Source: Trichinella spiralis
Lineage: Eukaryota > Nematoda > Enoplea > Trichinellida > Trichinellidae
Length of the DNA: 64,000 bases
Direction: 5' to 3'
Assembly (NCBI GenBank): GCA_000181795.3
Contig: CM012955.1
Location: 3,640,223-3,704,222, forward strand
The translations under genes were made by a program, and so were the position numbers. Below, one piece after another: positions 62,153 to 64,000 of the stretch. The notes beneath the pieces are model-generated. The model saw only the letters and a program-made list of their open reading frames with translations, ran no database searches and was not told where the DNA came from. How positions within the stretch are numbered: the stretch's first letter is position 1; each line of letters begins with the position of its first letter.

Positions 62153-63310
62153 ATTTTCAAAGTTCATCATCATCCACTGCATACTGCCTGCCTGCTTGTT
62201 CCAATGTGTTGAAATTGTATTCGCTCAACGCGTGCTTACTTGCGTATGATTATAAATAGCAACAATCATTTATATTATTATTATTATTTATTAATTCAAA
62301 CGAGATATTTCTTTTTTTTCTTCATTTCTGTAATCATTTTTCATTTTTATCCATTGTATGTAGTAAAAGAAATGAAAATATTTTCATTTCTTATTAAATA
62401 ATAACCTCATCTCGGTGGATTAGATTAGTAATACTCCTCTGTTTAATAATTGTTTTTTTGTATGTTTATTTAAACCAACTGTACAAACGATGAGTATTAT
62501 TATCAGCAAGATAGATTTCACTCAACAAGTGGTGCAGAAGGAAATGCCAGGGTAGAAATTTCTCTTCGCTTAAACACCAATGGCAAAAAATGTTGAAATA
62601 AGTTGATTAGCACAAACTGGAAGGCTTTGTGCTGCTGCTTACCCATTTGAACTGGTTTCATTGAAAATTGATGTACAGATTTTTTGAACATTTTTCTACT
62701 TATCAACTTCAACTCGAATGAATAAGGTTGATTTGATCTGGCGATTGTTGTACAATTTGTTGTTGTGAAATTGAATTTGTGCAAAATTTGCAACTGTTTA
62801 TTCCAATATTTAGTTCAATGAATCTTTTTTTGGAATAAATAACAGAAAGGAAAAATGAAAAAAAATTTCACCGTTGAATGCTTGATAAAAGTTAATTTTT
62901 TGGCAACAGTATCCGATGGGCATCGTTGAAATCAGATTAAAGTATATATAATGCTCTTGTCGAGTGGATAGAGACGTTGTTATTGTTTGCTTAAATTCCA
63001 ACTGGCGTTAATTGTAATTCAATACGTTGTCTGTTTTAAGTGGAAGGAGAATCGGTTTTCCAACGGCGTGCTGTGCAAATTGCTCAACTGGTATAAACAA
63101 TTTCTACAAAATTGACGGAATTTAAGTGAATTTTATTATGCAAATCATAATTATGCTCTTCTGTTTGCAAATCATTATTTCTCGTTTATTCTTCTTTATT
63201 GAAGTGGATGTAAAATTTTTTGCAATTACATAAATTAATTATTAATAAAATTTTAGTTGGAACATTTGAAAAAGAAAACAATGGCAAATTGATGACTTTT
63301 CGTTTTCTAT
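62153..63310. other. intergenic
   Basis: AT-rich DNA downstream of HPRT with an ATT tract near 62275-62288. Small frames on both strands lack partners. Nothing else can be supported. Confidence 0.5.
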
Positions 63311-63363
63311 TTTTCATTTCACTGTTTAATTTGAATATTAGGCTCGTTGGAAAAGTTATACGT

Positions 63364-63858
63364 ATGAATCGATTACCGCAGAAAGTGCATCTATTTTCCA
63401 CGATGTCAAATTACAAGTAATATAGAGGGGTGCTAAGATGTTTCTGTTTAAATGATTTCTTCTTTTCAGCTCAAGTGATTCGTTGTATTATACAGTATGT
63501 GTTCAGCTTGTGTCGACCGTTCGACGTAGCGCCTTTTTCGTTTTATTCAATTTTCCACGTGGTCCCATAAATTGTCTCATCTATTTGCATAAGGTAACGC
63601 ATCAACATTTGCATAAAAGGTTTGCTTGATTTTTGCTTTTTCACTTGCAATTATAATTGAACGAAACTGAGCCAGTTTAATTCAAATTTCAGCTTAAGAA
63701 AGGGAAGAAATTTATTTTTTGAAATATTTATAACTTTTTTTTTAATTGAAATATCGAGAAAATGTGATGAAATAACAAGTCAAATAAATGATAATAATGA
63801 AGGTCAGTTTTCAGGTTTGTTCAGCATCTGATGAAAAAGAGATGTAAAAATGGCTTGG
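63364..63858 (+). CDS. tentative short or partial gene near the window end
   Basis: Not recognised. An ATG at 63364 opens MNRLPQKVHLFSTMSNY to a donor at about 63417. A TTTTCAG acceptor at about 63470 then gives 42 in-phase residues (SSDSLYYTVCVQLV, NFPRGPINCLIYLHK) to a good donor AAG/GTAACG near 63593. A further TTTTCAG near 63815 continues in phase to a stop within about 13 codons. The middle exon is GC-richer than its flanks. The gene may instead run beyond the window, and the first exon could be read in another frame. Confidence 0.25.
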
Positions 63859-64000
63859 CATTGAAAAATCTAGGCAAACTTCTCCGTCCAAGCTGATCGA
63901 TTGTCAAGTGTGATCACAAGATGTTGTCGCTTGGCAGAGCATCACACCATCATCTGCATGGAATTTTTGGTTAAAATGAATTTGGACAAACTGACTTATT

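Overview
The window is nuclear DNA of an invertebrate animal, most likely a nematode. It is AT-rich, with many short GT-AG introns of about 45-100 bases, often closed by TTTTAG or TTTCAG. It carries an innexin, a two-pore (TWK-type) potassium channel and a ZP-domain (cuticlin-like) protein, all typical of nematodes. Low GC, intron-dense genes and a secreted trypsin would fit an enoplean (Trichinella-like) worm, but that placement is inference. No bacterial, organellar, CRISPR, tRNA or rRNA features were seen. Gene models were built by joining exons by hand so that splice sites, codon phase and family homology all agree. Exon lists are in the entries. Layout, left to right: 1.8-6.6 kb (-) Dishevelled, complete with DIX, PDZ and DEP. 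8.2-10.3 kb (+) WDR5. 10.6-12.0 kb (-) secreted trypsin. 12.0-16.8 kb has no gene and holds the left arm (13127-14507) of a 1381-bp inverted repeat. 16.8-21.9 kb (+) secreted protein with three von Willebrand A domains. 22.3-25.1 kb (-) TWK channel. 26.7-27.0 kb (-) a tentative tiny secreted protein. 28.0-32.3 kb (-) a SOX-like HMG-box gene whose upstream exons lie in a 1.1-kb tandem duplication and encode a hydrophobic segment. 34.4-35.7 kb (+) innexin. 36.5-37.4 kb (-) ZP-domain protein. 39.1-42.4 kb (+) exportin-2 (CSE1L). 43.6-45.6 kb (+) secreted EGF-repeat protein. 46.3-46.8 kb (+) NDUFS5. 47.8-48.2 kb (+) SEM1/DSS1. 48.9-50.1 kb (+) TFIIF alpha with a broken reading frame. 50.3-51.7 kb, right arm of the inverted repeat. 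52.4-54.8 kb (-) a nuclear protein with one C-Y-RC-C-H motif. 56.6-58.2 kb (+) SmB. 58.5-59.7 kb (-) an ABRA/Costars actin-regulator-like protein. 61.4-62.2 kb (+) HPRT. A possible partial gene starts near 63.3 kb. The genes do not form a pathway cluster. They mix core housekeeping functions (chromatin, splicing, nuclear transport, transcription, complex I, proteasome, purine salvage) with signalling and cuticle or matrix genes, on both strands, as is normal in an animal genome. The points most worth a second look are the duplicated in-phase exon and hydrophobic segment of the HMG-box gene, the equal-length inverted arms 36 kb apart, the frame-broken TFIIF alpha locus, two GC-AG introns inferred from phase, the altered PRPP loop of HPRT, and a candidate 28-base intron.
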